Source of the DNA: Candidatus Accumulibacter meliphilus
Lineage (GTDB): Bacteria; Pseudomonadota; Gammaproteobacteria; Burkholderiales; Rhodocyclaceae
Direction of reading: 5' to 3'
DNA length: 57,083 nt
Assembly (NCBI GenBank): GCA_003332265.1
Contig: QPGA01000019.1
Span: 15,513-72,595, forward strand
A program made the position numbers and the translations under genes. The notes under the pieces are model-generated. The model saw nothing but the letters and a program-made list of their open reading frames with translations, was not told where the DNA came from and ran no database searches. Below, one piece after another: positions 1 to 7,463 of this stretch (the stretch's first letter is position 1; each line of letters starts with the position of its first letter).

Positions 1-983
1 GTGGTCAGGCCTTCGGCCCAGTTGCCGCGCGCGTAATCGACATAGACGCCGTTTCCCCACCAGTTGTGGAGGATTTCGTGGCCTAGGGAGGTGGCCCGAA
101 TGAAAGGCAGCTTGAGCACTTCGGCACCGAGATAGGTCAGGGTCGGCATGCCGAAGCCGGTCGGCAGCGGACTGGCGACGACCGAAAAGGCGCTGAACGG
201 GTAGGCGCCGATTTCTCGCCCATAGCGCTCGATATAGACGCGCGTGTCCTCGAGATAGGCGTCGGCAAGGCCAGCGATCTCGTCCAGCTCGCGCGTAAAG
301 TAAGTGCGCAGGCGCAGCGGCGCGGCGCCACTCGTCGGCATCATCTTCTCGCGAACGATCCACGGGCCGGCCACCAGGTCGATGCCGTCCGCCGGATGGG
401 CAAACTCGAAGCTGGCGCGGTAGCGATCGCCGGCGGCCGCCGGTGTTTCCTCTTCGAGCAGCCGGCCGGCGACCAGCGCGCGTTGCTCGCCGGGGACGCT
501 CAGGCGAACGCGGTAGGTGAACAAAGCCGCTGGCTGTGGATACCAGCCACTGCCGGAGGAGAGAAAACTGCCTTCGACAGCCGTCATCGGCGGCAGTCGC
601 CCGAGTACCTGGCGATGGTCCAGGTGCCGATCGAGAGCCGGTAGCGTGCCCTGGTATTCGATGCGCAGCGTGGCATCGGCCGCCGGCAGTCGTGTCTGCC
701 AGGCGCGCAGATCTCCCTGCTGCCCGGCCGGGCGGAGCACGATCGCTTGCCCGTCGACCGACGCCTTCTCGATGTGCAGCGACTCGTGCAGTGCAAAGCG
801 AAAATTTCGCTCGCCGGGCCTTACCGAGGCGACCACGGCGAGCTGCCGAGTGCCCGGATCGAGAGTGAGTTCGAGGGCCAGATGCGCGGCTGGCACTGGT
901 GGCGTAGTGACTGCCCAGGCCGCAGGCAGCGTCAGCGCCAGCAACGGCAGCAGCAGAGCGCGCAGCGCTTGCCAGCGACTCAT
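1..983 (-). CDS. M1 family metallopeptidase, N-terminal part (C-terminus beyond left edge)
   Basis: Predicted exported zinc aminopeptidase-like protein. The visible 327 residues begin with a signal peptide (hydrophobic run ending LPAAWA at about residue 24). A beta-rich N-terminal domain follows, then the catalytic domain. The zinc motif HEILH is at residues 302-306, encoded at 66-80, and is followed by NWWGN. A second glutamate ligand lies in NWAEG at residue 324. The stretch GFGMPTLTYLG before HExxH stands where M1 enzymes carry the GAMEN-like substrate loop. The spacing from HExxH to the second Glu is 17 residues here; M1 families usually have 18. The start codon overlaps the stop of the upstream ChaN-like gene (ATGA at 980-983), so the two are probably co-translated. 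Substrate unknown. The gene runs off the window, so total length and C-terminal domains cannot be seen. Confidence 0.88.
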   Translation of the reverse strand, partial: MSRWQALRALLLPLLALTLPAAWAVTTPPVPAAHLALELTLDPGTRQLAVVASVRPGERNFRFALHESLHIEKASVDGQAIVLRPAGQQGDLRAWQTRLPAADATLRIEYQGTLPALDRHLDHRQVLGRLPPMTAVEGSFLSSGSGWYPQPAALFTYRVRLSVPGEQRALVAGRLLEEETPAAAGDRYRASFEFAHPADGIDLVAGPWIVREKMMPTSGAAPLRLRTYFTRELDEIAGLADAYLEDTRVYIERYGREIGAYPFSAFSVVASPLPTGFGMPTLTYLGAEVLKLPFIRATSLGHEILHNWWGNGVYVDYARGNWAEGLT

Positions 984-2263
984 CGCTCGGCCGGGAACTT
1001 GACGACGATTTCGATTTTTTCGTCGGCGCGCCCGATTTGCAGCGGTAACCAGGTTCCCGGCGGCTGCTGTCGTATCGCGTTCAGCAGCGAAGTCAGGCCG
1101 GACAGCGGCTGGCCGGCGACGGCAAGGATCTGGTCGCCGTCCTGCAGACCACTTTTCTCGGCCAGGCTGGCCTTGCTCACGCTGGCGATCAGTATTTTCC
1201 CCTCCTTGCTTTCGAGCGCCACGCCAAGGCGCGGCGGTGCGATCGGCACGAGCGGCGGCGTCGGCACCATGAAGACCCCGTCTGCGAGCGCCGGGTCAAG
1301 CTCCTCGCAAGGACTGCTCGCCGCCATCGGCAACAGCGTGCCGATCGAGCGCACGCCGAGATCGCGCAACTGGTGCGGCACACCATGCCCGAAGCGCAGG
1401 TGGCCGCTGCCCATGATCCCGACGATCAGCGGTTTGCCGCCGGCCGCAGTTGGCTTTGTCTCGCTGGCGAGCACTTCCGCCATCGCCCGATCCCAGGCCA
1501 GCTGCGAGTCTACGAAGTGGGCAAAAGCGGTGTCGCCGGGCTTTGCTTTGGTCGATTTACCGCGCATCGTCGCGTGCTGGCGATAAATCTCGAACAGGAA
1601 GGCGCGGTAGGCGTCCGACGGTGCGGCTGCCTGGCCGACGCCTTCGCGCTCGGCAAGCGCTATCGCCTCCCAGCCCTGGTCGGCAATCTTGCGTGTCAGT
1701 TCCTGGTCGATGTTCAAGGCTCGCATCGGAATCCGGTTCAGGCGCGCGAACTCGAACAGGGGCAGATACAGTTCTGGCGGCGTGTTCCAGACTTTTTCCC
1801 ACTCCGCCTGGAGCAGGAACTCCTTGACGCTCATCTCGCCGGCTACCCAGCGATCGAGTACCGGCTGCAGGCGGCGGGGAAACATTTCGAAGCCGATGAC
1901 CATGTCCGGGCGCAGCGCGTGTAGCCCCGCGAGCACCTGTAACTGCCATTGGTGATGATCGGCGTCGTCATGCTGTTCGCCGAGCAGCAGCACGTCGCGT
2001 CCGATCAAGTCGGCCAGGATCTGCTGCTTGCTGACGGTCCGCGGCTGTTGATCGGTCAAGACCGCCCAGCTGGCCGGCGCCAGACAGGCCTGGGCTTGGG
2101 CTTTTGCGTCGCCCGCTGCGCTGCTGTCGGCGACCAGTGCGCCGAGCAGCGTGCTGCCGATAGCCGCAAGCAGGAGCAGCGCGAACTTCGATCGCGGACC
2201 GGAGTGGGCAGCGAAACGGTTAGCAAAACGGGCAACGAAACGGCGAGAGGAGAGTGGCATCAT
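980..2263 (-). CDS. ChaN family (DUF399) protein with C-terminal PDZ domain
   Basis: Exported or envelope protein of about 427 residues. After an N-terminal hydrophobic segment (LLLLAAIGSTLLGALVA) comes a ChaN/DUF399 domain with LLLGEQHDDADHH near its start, GFEMFPR, and IMGSGHLRFG near its end. ChaN-like proteins are haem-binding, iron-regulated lipoproteins in some bacteria; I see no lipobox Cys at the expected place here. The last 80 residues form a PDZ domain (LAEKSGLQDGDQILAVAGQPL), typical of envelope proteases and scaffolds. The reading frame extends upstream to an ATG at 2323. I prefer the MM at 2263/2260 because it sits directly before the basic region and signal-like helix, but no strong ribosome site separates the two. 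It overlaps the following M1 peptidase gene by 4 bases, suggesting a joint envelope function. Confidence 0.82.
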   Translation of the reverse strand: MMPLSSRRFVARFANRFAAHSGPRSKFALLLLAAIGSTLLGALVADSSAAGDAKAQAQACLAPASWAVLTDQQPRTVSKQQILADLIGRDVLLLGEQHDDADHHQWQLQVLAGLHALRPDMVIGFEMFPRRLQPVLDRWVAGEMSVKEFLLQAEWEKVWNTPPELYLPLFEFARLNRIPMRALNIDQELTRKIADQGWEAIALAEREGVGQAAAPSDAYRAFLFEIYRQHATMRGKSTKAKPGDTAFAHFVDSQLAWDRAMAEVLASETKPTAAGGKPLIVGIMGSGHLRFGHGVPHQLRDLGVRSIGTLLPMAASSPCEELDPALADGVFMVPTPPLVPIAPPRLGVALESKEGKILIASVSKASLAEKSGLQDGDQILAVAGQPLSGLTSLLNAIRQQPPGTWLPLQIGRADEKIEIVVKFPAER

Positions 2264-2536
2264 GGCGGGTGGCTCTGCGGGTGGTTCTGGGCGTGGAAGG
2301 GGGCCTTGGCCTGCCCCGGGCATGGCGAGGCATTGATGGCTGCCGTAGTTCGACCTCGACCGACATCATAGGACAGAAAGCGTTCGCATCGGCAGGCCGG
2401 GCTGCCCGTCCGGGCATGCCCCCGCAGCCGCCAGCCGCCAGTCGGCAGCCGCCGCTGCCAGGCCATGGCGAAGGCTGCCGAAACGCGTCGGAAGCTGCTA
2501 TCTTCGGGCCATCGCCACCAGTACGGGTAAAGCACC

Positions 2537-4615
2537 ATGGTCACGCCCTCCTCCACACCTTCCGATACACTCAGCGTGCGCGGGGCCTGTCCGCACGACT
2601 GCCCGGATACCTGCGCCCTCGAAGTCAGCGTCAGCGACGGTCGCGTCGTCAAGGTCGCCGGCGCTGCCGATCACGCGCCGACCGCTGGCGTGCTCTGTAC
2701 CAAGGTCGCCTTTTACCCCGAGCGTATCTACCACCCGGAGCGCGTGCTCTATCCCTTGCGTCGGATCGGGCCCAAAGGCCCTGGTGCGGCTTTCGAACGT
2801 GTTTCGTGGCCGCAGGCGCTGGCGACGATCGCCGATCGTTATCGCCAGATCATCGCCAGCGACGGCGCCGAAGCGATCGTGCCCTACAGCTACGCCGGCA
2901 ACTCCGGCCTGCTCGGCTACGGATCGATGGATCGCCGCTTCTTCCACCGTCTCGGTGCCGCACAACTCGACCGCACGATCTGCGCCAGCGCTGGCGCAAT
3001 GGGCTACCGCGCCAGTATCGGCGGCAGCTTCGGCTTCGACGTCGAGAATGTCGTTGACGCGCGCCTGATCATCATCTGGGGCAGCAACAGCGTCGTCTCC
3101 AACCTGCACTTCTGGCGGCTGGCGCAGGAAGCGAAACGGCGCGGCGCACGCCTGATCGCCATCGACCCCTGCCGTACGGCGACCGCCGACAAGTGCGACC
3201 AGCACATCGCGCTGCTGCCGGGAACCGACAGCGCACTGGCACTCGGGCTGATGCACGTGCTGATCCGCGACGAACTCCTCGATCACGACTATATCGCCCA
3301 GCACACGCTCGGCTTCGACGCCCTCAAGGCGCGTGCGCTGCACTACGCGCCGGCGCGCGTAGCGGCGATCTGCGGCATCGACGCCAGCGAAGTCGAGCAA
3401 CTGGCGCGCGAGTACGGCAGCACGACCCCGGCCGCGATTCGTACCAACTACGGCATCAATCGCACTGCCGGCGGCGGCATGGCGCTGCGCACACTGGCCT
3501 GCCTGCCGGCACTCACCGGTGCCTGGCGACACCCTGCCGGCGGCATCCTGCTTTCCAGCTCGGGCAACTACCCGGTCGATAGCGCCGCCCTCGAACGCCC
3601 CGATCTGATGCCCAGCCCGACGCCGCGAACGATCAATATGAGCACCATCGGTCAGGATCTGCTGCGCGCCCGGCCGCCGATCAAGGCGCTGTTCGTTTAC
3701 AACAGCAATCCGGTGGCGATCGCCCCGCAATCGGGCGCGGTCGTGCGTGGCTTCGCCCGTGAGGACCTGTTCACCGTCGTCCATGATCTCTTCCAGACCG
3801 ACACTGCCGACTACGCCGACATCCTCCTGCCGGCGACCAGCCATATGGAACAGCTCGACATCCACAAGTCCTATGGCCACCTGCATATTCAGGTCAATCA
3901 GCCGGCGATCGCGCCGCTTGGCGAAGCCGTGTCGAACACCGAACTTTTCCGTCGCCTGGCCAGCGCGATGGCTTTCAGCGAAGCGTGCTTTGCCGACTCC
4001 GACGAAGACCTCTGTCGTCAGGCCTTCGACTGGAAGGACCCGCGCCTGGCCGGCCTGTCGTGGGAGAAGCTCAAGGCCGACGGACATGCCCGGCTGAACC
4101 TGCCACGCGCCAGCGCGCCTTTCGCCAACGGTGGCTTCCCAACCCCCTCAGGAAAATGCGAGTTCTACAGCGCGGTGCTGGCCAGCGCCGGCGTCGACCC
4201 CTTGCCGGACTTCATCGCCCCGCGCGAATGGCGGCAGAGTCCGCTGGCCAGCGAGTTTCCGCTGGCCCTGATCACCCCGCCGGCGCGCAACTTCCTGAAC
4301 ACCAGCTTTGCCAACTCGGCGCGTTTCCTGGCCCAGGAAAAGTCGCCGGCCATCCATCTGCATCCGGCCGACGCGGCGGCACGGGCCATCGCCGACGAAA
4401 GCCTGGTACGCATCTTCAACCGCCGCGGCGAGTTCCAGGCCCGTGCCATCGTCAGCGACCGGGTGCGCCCCGGCGTCGCCATGGCCACCTCGATCTGGTG
4501 GCGCAAGCTTTCCCCCGACGGTCGCAACTGCAACGAAGTGACCAGTCAGGCACTCACCGACATCGGCGGCGGCGCCACTTTCTACGATTGTCTGGTCGAG
4601 GTTGCCGCCGTCTGA
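2537..4615 (+). CDS. Molybdopterin-dependent oxidoreductase (solitary, 4Fe-4S)
   Basis: A 692-residue member of the DMSO-reductase/formate-dehydrogenase superfamily (anaerobic dehydrogenase type). The N-terminus carries the iron-sulfur motif CPHDCPDTC (Cys 18, 22, 26) with a fourth Cys in the LCTK segment about 28 residues on. The Mo-bis-MGD domains follow: RVSWPQAL, the IIWGSNSVVSNLHF Rossmann segment, ALFVYNSNPVAIAP, and FQTDTADYADILLPATSHME, which is typical of the family. The C-terminal dinucleotide-binding domain contains the hallmark start of domain IV (LALITPPARNFLNTSFAN). No Tat signal is visible, so it is probably cytoplasmic. No partner FeS, membrane or chaperone subunits flank it. 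The substrate cannot be assigned from sequence. It is divergent from the ChaN gene, with about 270 bases between them. Confidence 0.9.
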   Translation: MVTPSSTPSDTLSVRGACPHDCPDTCALEVSVSDGRVVKVAGAADHAPTAGVLCTKVAFYPERIYHPERVLYPLRRIGPKGPGAAFERVSWPQALATIADRYRQIIASDGAEAIVPYSYAGNSGLLGYGSMDRRFFHRLGAAQLDRTICASAGAMGYRASIGGSFGFDVENVVDARLIIIWGSNSVVSNLHFWRLAQEAKRRGARLIAIDPCRTATADKCDQHIALLPGTDSALALGLMHVLIRDELLDHDYIAQHTLGFDALKARALHYAPARVAAICGIDASEVEQLAREYGSTTPAAIRTNYGINRTAGGGMALRTLACLPALTGAWRHPAGGILLSSSGNYPVDSAALERPDLMPSPTPRTINMSTIGQDLLRARPPIKALFVYNSNPVAIAPQSGAVVRGFAREDLFTVVHDLFQTDTADYADILLPATSHMEQLDIHKSYGHLHIQVNQPAIAPLGEAVSNTELFRRLASAMAFSEACFADSDEDLCRQAFDWKDPRLAGLSWEKLKADGHARLNLPRASAPFANGGFPTPSGKCEFYSAVLASAGVDPLPDFIAPREWRQSPLASEFPLALITPPARNFLNTSFANSARFLAQEKSPAIHLHPADAAARAIADESLVRIFNRRGEFQARAIVSDRVRPGVAMATSIWWRKLSPDGRNCNEVTSQALTDIGGGATFYDCLVEVAAV

Positions 4616-4759
4616 AGCGGTGGTTACAGGGCGCTACACAACGTTACGCACGTTCTGCCATCGCCTTGGCAAGCGCCCGCGTTACTGCTGGCAAGGCCGA
4701 GACAACAGGAACAGCAAAACGGCCGAGCGACCAAGTCCAATCAATCTTAGGAGATCCGC

Positions 4760-5314
4760 ATGTTCAAGAACATCATCGCTGTTGCCATCGCCGCTGCTTT
4801 CAGCTCCGCCGCCTTCGCACAAACATCTTCTGCCGCTGGCGCCACCAAGGCGATTGAGGCAGTCAAGCCAGTCGCCGCCGCTGCAGTGCCAGCAGCTGTC
4901 GCTACGCCAGCCGTGGCGACCCCGGCAGCTACTGCCGCGGTGAGCCCGGCCGTTGCTGCCCCCGCAGCGACTGCCAAGCCCGAAGCAATGGCCAAGGAAA
5001 TGGCCAAAGACACGATGCATGACGCGATGCCGAAAGCAGTCGCGCCGCAGACCGTCGCCAAGCCTGCAGCAATCGAGAAAACGGCTGGCGCTGGCGCCGC
5101 CGCTTCTACCACCACTCCGACCACTGCGGCGGTCGTCGCCAAGTCTGAGATGAAAGCTGAAAGCAAGGCGCCTGTCGCGATGCCGAAAGCGAACAGCCCC
5201 ACTGCAGCAGCCACGGACATGGCTGCCGGCAAAGCGGAAGGCGCCGTTGGTAGCGCCGTTCCCGCTAGCGTCCCAGCCGCTGCCGCGACCGCCGTTCCTT
5301 CCGTGGCCAAGTAG
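4760..5314 (+). CDS. Ala/Pro/Lys-rich exported protein of unknown function
   Basis: 184 residues. A clear Sec signal peptide (MFKNIIAVAIAAAFSSAAFA, cleavage after AFA) is followed by a low-complexity mature chain dominated by Ala, Val, Pro, Thr and Lys with short AVATPA/PAVAAPAAT repeats and a Met-rich patch (MAKEMAKDTMHDAMPK). No Cys and no recognisable domain. A good ribosome site (AGGAG, about 4747-4754) precedes ATG. A strong hairpin terminator follows within 50 bases, so it is a single-gene unit. Such chains are usually disordered periplasmic or cell-wall-associated proteins; the composition is also common in spacer or phasin-tail proteins, but I cannot assign one. The reading frame is supported by the signal peptide and its placement between a ribosome site and a terminator. 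Confidence 0.7.
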   Translation: MFKNIIAVAIAAAFSSAAFAQTSSAAGATKAIEAVKPVAAAAVPAAVATPAVATPAATAAVSPAVAAPAATAKPEAMAKEMAKDTMHDAMPKAVAPQTVAKPAAIEKTAGAGAAASTTTPTTAAVVAKSEMKAESKAPVAMPKANSPTAAATDMAAGKAEGAVGSAVPASVPAAAATAVPSVAK

Positions 5315-5360
5315 CGTCCTGGCACGTCCCCGGCCTGCAGAGCAACTGTCCGCAGCGCGA

Positions 5361-5389
5361 AAAAAAGGAGACCGCGAGGTCTCCTTTTT
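5361..5389. terminator. Bidirectional rho-independent terminator
   Basis: Perfect stem GGAGACC/GGTCTCC (5367-5373 with 5378-5384), loop GCGA, an A-tract before and a T-tract after. It lies between two convergent genes (Ala-rich exported protein and cytochrome c5-like protein) and can end transcription from both sides. Confidence 0.9.
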
Positions 5390-5412
5390 CGTGTGTGGCC
5401 GGAGCCGATGGC

Positions 5413-5868
5413 TTACTGCGCCAGGCCTACCAGGTGCTCGACCGCAGCTTTGATCTCTTCCTCGGTCAGGTCGGCGCCACCGCCTTTTGGCGGCATTGCG
5501 CCCTTGCCGTTGGTTACACTGACGATCAGGGCATCGGCTCCAGTGGCGATACGCGGCGCCCAGGCGGCCTTGTCGCCCGCTTTCGGTGCGCCAGCGACGC
5601 CAGTTCCGTGGCAAGCCATGCAGACCGACTTGTACACCGTTGCGCCGTCACGCGGCTGGCCGTCAGCCGCGGCTGCCGGCGCTTTCGCCAGCTCCAGCTT
5701 GGCCACCGGCAGAATGCGGACATAGACCTCATCGGCGTAAGTGTCGCTGCGCGTTTCGCTGCTGCCCTTGCCGATCATCGAAAGTGGCCAGATGACCACT
5801 ATCAGCAGAATGGCAATGACGATGGTGATCACCAGGATCGTTCGTGAAGAGAATTTTGTTTGCGCCAT
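5413..5868 (-). CDS. Membrane-anchored cytochrome c5-like protein
   Basis: 151 residues. An N-terminal transmembrane anchor (residues about 11-33, ILVITIVIAILLIVVIWPL) is followed by a periplasmic linker and one class I c-type haem domain. The haem motif is CMACH, and MPPKGG provides the distal Met typical of the cytochrome c5 family. C-terminal helix EEEIKAAVEHLVGLA is the usual last helix. The role is likely electron transfer in the periplasm, perhaps to a terminal oxidase or peroxidase; the partner is not evident from neighbours. The family often starts with this anchor in betaproteobacteria. It converges on the Ala-rich gene across a shared terminator. Confidence 0.9.
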   Translation of the reverse strand: MAQTKFSSRTILVITIVIAILLIVVIWPLSMIGKGSSETRSDTYADEVYVRILPVAKLELAKAPAAAADGQPRDGATVYKSVCMACHGTGVAGAPKAGDKAAWAPRIATGADALIVSVTNGKGAMPPKGGGADLTEEEIKAAVEHLVGLAQ

Positions 5869-5983
5869 GCCGGATCCTTGTTTGTCTGCGGGTTAGATGA
5901 CGAATTGTAACGCCGTTTGCCGCTGCCCAGAAGGGCCGAGCTGGACTGCCCGGGGCAAACCGGTTAAGCTTGCCGTCCTGCAC

Positions 5984-6060
5984 GCGCCCGTAGCTCAGCT
6001 GGATAGAGTACTGCCCTCCGAAGGCAGGGGTCGGACGTTCGAATCGTCTCGGGCGTGCCA
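5984..6060 (+). tRNA. tRNA-Arg (anticodon CCG)
   Basis: Full cloverleaf. Acceptor stem 5984-5990 pairs with 6050-6056 (one G-U at the end). The D-arm contains TAGCTCAGCTGGATAGAGTA. Anticodon stem CTGCC/GGCAG has loop CTCCGAA, giving anticodon CCG at 6018-6020. T-arm loop is GTTCGAATC. Discriminator G is followed by encoded CCA (6058-6060). It reads the Arg codon CGG. It is a single tRNA, not part of a cluster, and its 3' end is followed by a terminator rather than by integrase genes. Confidence 0.96.
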
Positions 6061-6076
6061 ATGGCACACAAAGCTG

Positions 6077-6105
6077 GGCACTTCTTTTGAAGTGCCTTTT
6101 TTTTT
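6077..6105 (+). terminator. Rho-independent terminator of the tRNA-Arg gene
   Basis: Stem GGCACTT (6077-6083) with AAGTGCC (6090-6096), loop of six bases, followed by nine T residues. It starts 17 bases after the tRNA CCA end. Confidence 0.88.
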
Positions 6106-6234
6106 CTGAGATGGCGCTGGCTCGCGTCGCATAGCTCCCCCTTCATGGTGGTGCTGGCGCCTGACAAGACGATCTCATCGACTAGCAACTGTGCAGGCAG
6201 CGCTTGGCTGCCAGACGACATCCCTGGCGTCGTT

Positions 6235-6356
6235 AATGTGAAAGTCGCGCAAGCGACTCACGAAGCGCCCTTCTCCCCTCGCGGGAGAAGGGTCCGGGGA
6301 AGAGGGAAACGGTCATGACTTTCATGATTCGGGGTATCTCGACATGTCATGACCGT
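6235..6356 (+). repeat. Dispersed 122-bp palindromic repeat, copy 1
   Basis: Begins AATGTGAAAGTCGCG and ends GTCATGACCGT. It contains three inverted repeats in order: GTCGC..GCGAC, a CTTCTCCC..GGGAGAAG hairpin, and a terminal pair ACGGTCATGAC..GTCATGACCGT-like arms. It matches copies at 13649-13770 and 36305-36428 in the same orientation, and a shortened inverted copy at 49331-49420. It has no coding capacity, resembling a REP/BIME-type or MITE-like element. It sits between the tRNA-Arg terminator and the eCIS promoter. Confidence 0.85.
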
Positions 6357-6722
6357 TAAGCACAGCAACGATCTCGATATGCTGATCGTTTCGGCGATAG
6401 AACACCCGATGACGTTGCACTTGCAGCCTCCGCGAGCTCGCCCGGACATCATCTTAAGGCGTTCCCAGCGCCAAAATTGTCAGAAGACCCTCAATTTCCC
6501 GATCCAGGTCAGCCTAGGCTTTTCTCCACGTCGACGCTGAATGGCATGGTGAAGCTCTTGCGATCAGACGCTTCAACAAGGGACTTTCATCGTGACCAGA
6601 CCTTCGGGAAACCAGTCGCCGCCGCCAGCTCGAGGGGAAGCTGATTACTTCCGCCTGGCCTTCTGCTGGCGATCGATGCGCCGGATCGAGCGCCGAGGTG
6701 AACCATTGGGTGACGGTAATCC
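6357..6722. other. Intergenic stretch with no gene recognised
   Basis: About 365 bases between repeat copy 1 and the eCIS promoter. Short open frames exist on both strands but have no ribosome site and no recognisable domain. It could hold upstream regulatory sequence for the eCIS operon or the remains of a mobile element; nothing in it proves either. Confidence 0.5.
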
Positions 6723-6751
6723 TTGACAAGCGGATGGTTGTGAACTATATT
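6723..6751 (+). promoter_or_regulatory. Near-consensus sigma-70 promoter of the eCIS operon
   Basis: TTGACA (6723-6728, perfect -35), exactly 17 bases of spacer, then TATATT (6746-6751; one mismatch from TATAAT). It lies 69 bases upstream of the first eCIS start codon at 6821, leaving a 5' leader of roughly 60 bases. This is the best-scoring promoter by eye in the region and no other is apparent before the operon. Confidence 0.75.
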
Positions 6752-6820
6752 GTGTGTTTGTGAAGGTTCCGATGTTGCTGCTCAAGCATCTTTCTCTTCT
6801 GAGCGTCCTGGAGCGACTTG

Positions 6821-7462
6821 ATGATCTCACATGCTCTGACCATCGTCATGAACGAACTGAACCAGCATCTCGCCACGACTTACGGAGCGGGCGACGGTTC
6901 GCCGCAGGTTGGTCTGGGCAACATGGCCGAGGGGATTGCCAGCGCGCCGGGAAATAGTGGTGTTCCCCGCGATAGGCTGATTCTGTCGATGGTCAACATC
7001 AAAGAGGAAAAATCGCTCAAGAACCTGCCAAATCATGTACGCAACCAAGCGGATCTGAAGGTCGTGTATGAAAATCCTCCGGTCTTCCTCAATTGCCAGA
7101 TCCTCGTCGTTGCCAGTCACGGCAACTACACCAACGCTCTATTGATGTTGTCGAGGGCGATTCGTTTTTTCCAGTCGAAGAATGTCTTCACGCAGGACAG
7201 CGTTGCACCGGGATCGATTACTGCGAACGCGCCGAGCAATACCCTGGATCAGCTCGAGTCGTTCAAACTGATACTTGACTTGTATTCTCCGACGATGGAG
7301 GAAATCAATCATCTATGGGGCACCCTCGGCGGCAAGCAATACCCCTTTGTACTTTACGTCCTGCGACTCCTGGAACTGAAGTTCAAGGCGACGCAGGGTG
7401 AAGGGGGGCTGATTACCGAGATCCTTACCGATTTTCGTCAAGCGCTGGCAGGGAGCAGGTGA
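6821..7462 (+). CDS. eCIS DUF4255 protein (Pvc16/Afp16-like tail terminator cap)
   Basis: 213 residues. The family caps the distal end of the sheath-tube in contractile injection systems and fixes tail length. Visible family features: N-terminal helix SHALTIVMNELNQHL, a core with NPPVFLNCQILVVASHGNYTNALLMLSRAIRFFQ, and a C-terminal stretch PTMEEINHLWGTLGGKQYPFVLYVLRLLEL, which is the characteristic DUF4255 signature. I chose ATG at 6821; a TTG directly before is in frame, but GGAG at 6810-6813 is correctly spaced for the ATG. It is the first gene of the eCIS operon, whereas in the Photorhabdus PVC and Serratia Afp clusters the equivalent gene is last. The next gene starts two bases after its stop. 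Confidence 0.9.
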   Translation: MISHALTIVMNELNQHLATTYGAGDGSPQVGLGNMAEGIASAPGNSGVPRDRLILSMVNIKEEKSLKNLPNHVRNQADLKVVYENPPVFLNCQILVVASHGNYTNALLMLSRAIRFFQSKNVFTQDSVAPGSITANAPSNTLDQLESFKLILDLYSPTMEEINHLWGTLGGKQYPFVLYVLRLLELKFKATQGEGGLITEILTDFRQALAGSR

Positions 7463-7463
7463 C

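Noticed and set aside
2498-4087. Long minus-strand frame (529 aa) opposite the molybdoenzyme
   Set aside because: Arg/Asp/Val-rich sequence without domains; a shadow of the GC-rich gene on the other strand.
6514-6729. 71-aa minus-strand frame upstream of the eCIS
   Set aside because: Runs over the -35 of the strong promoter and has no ribosome site or family; composition typical of chance frames.
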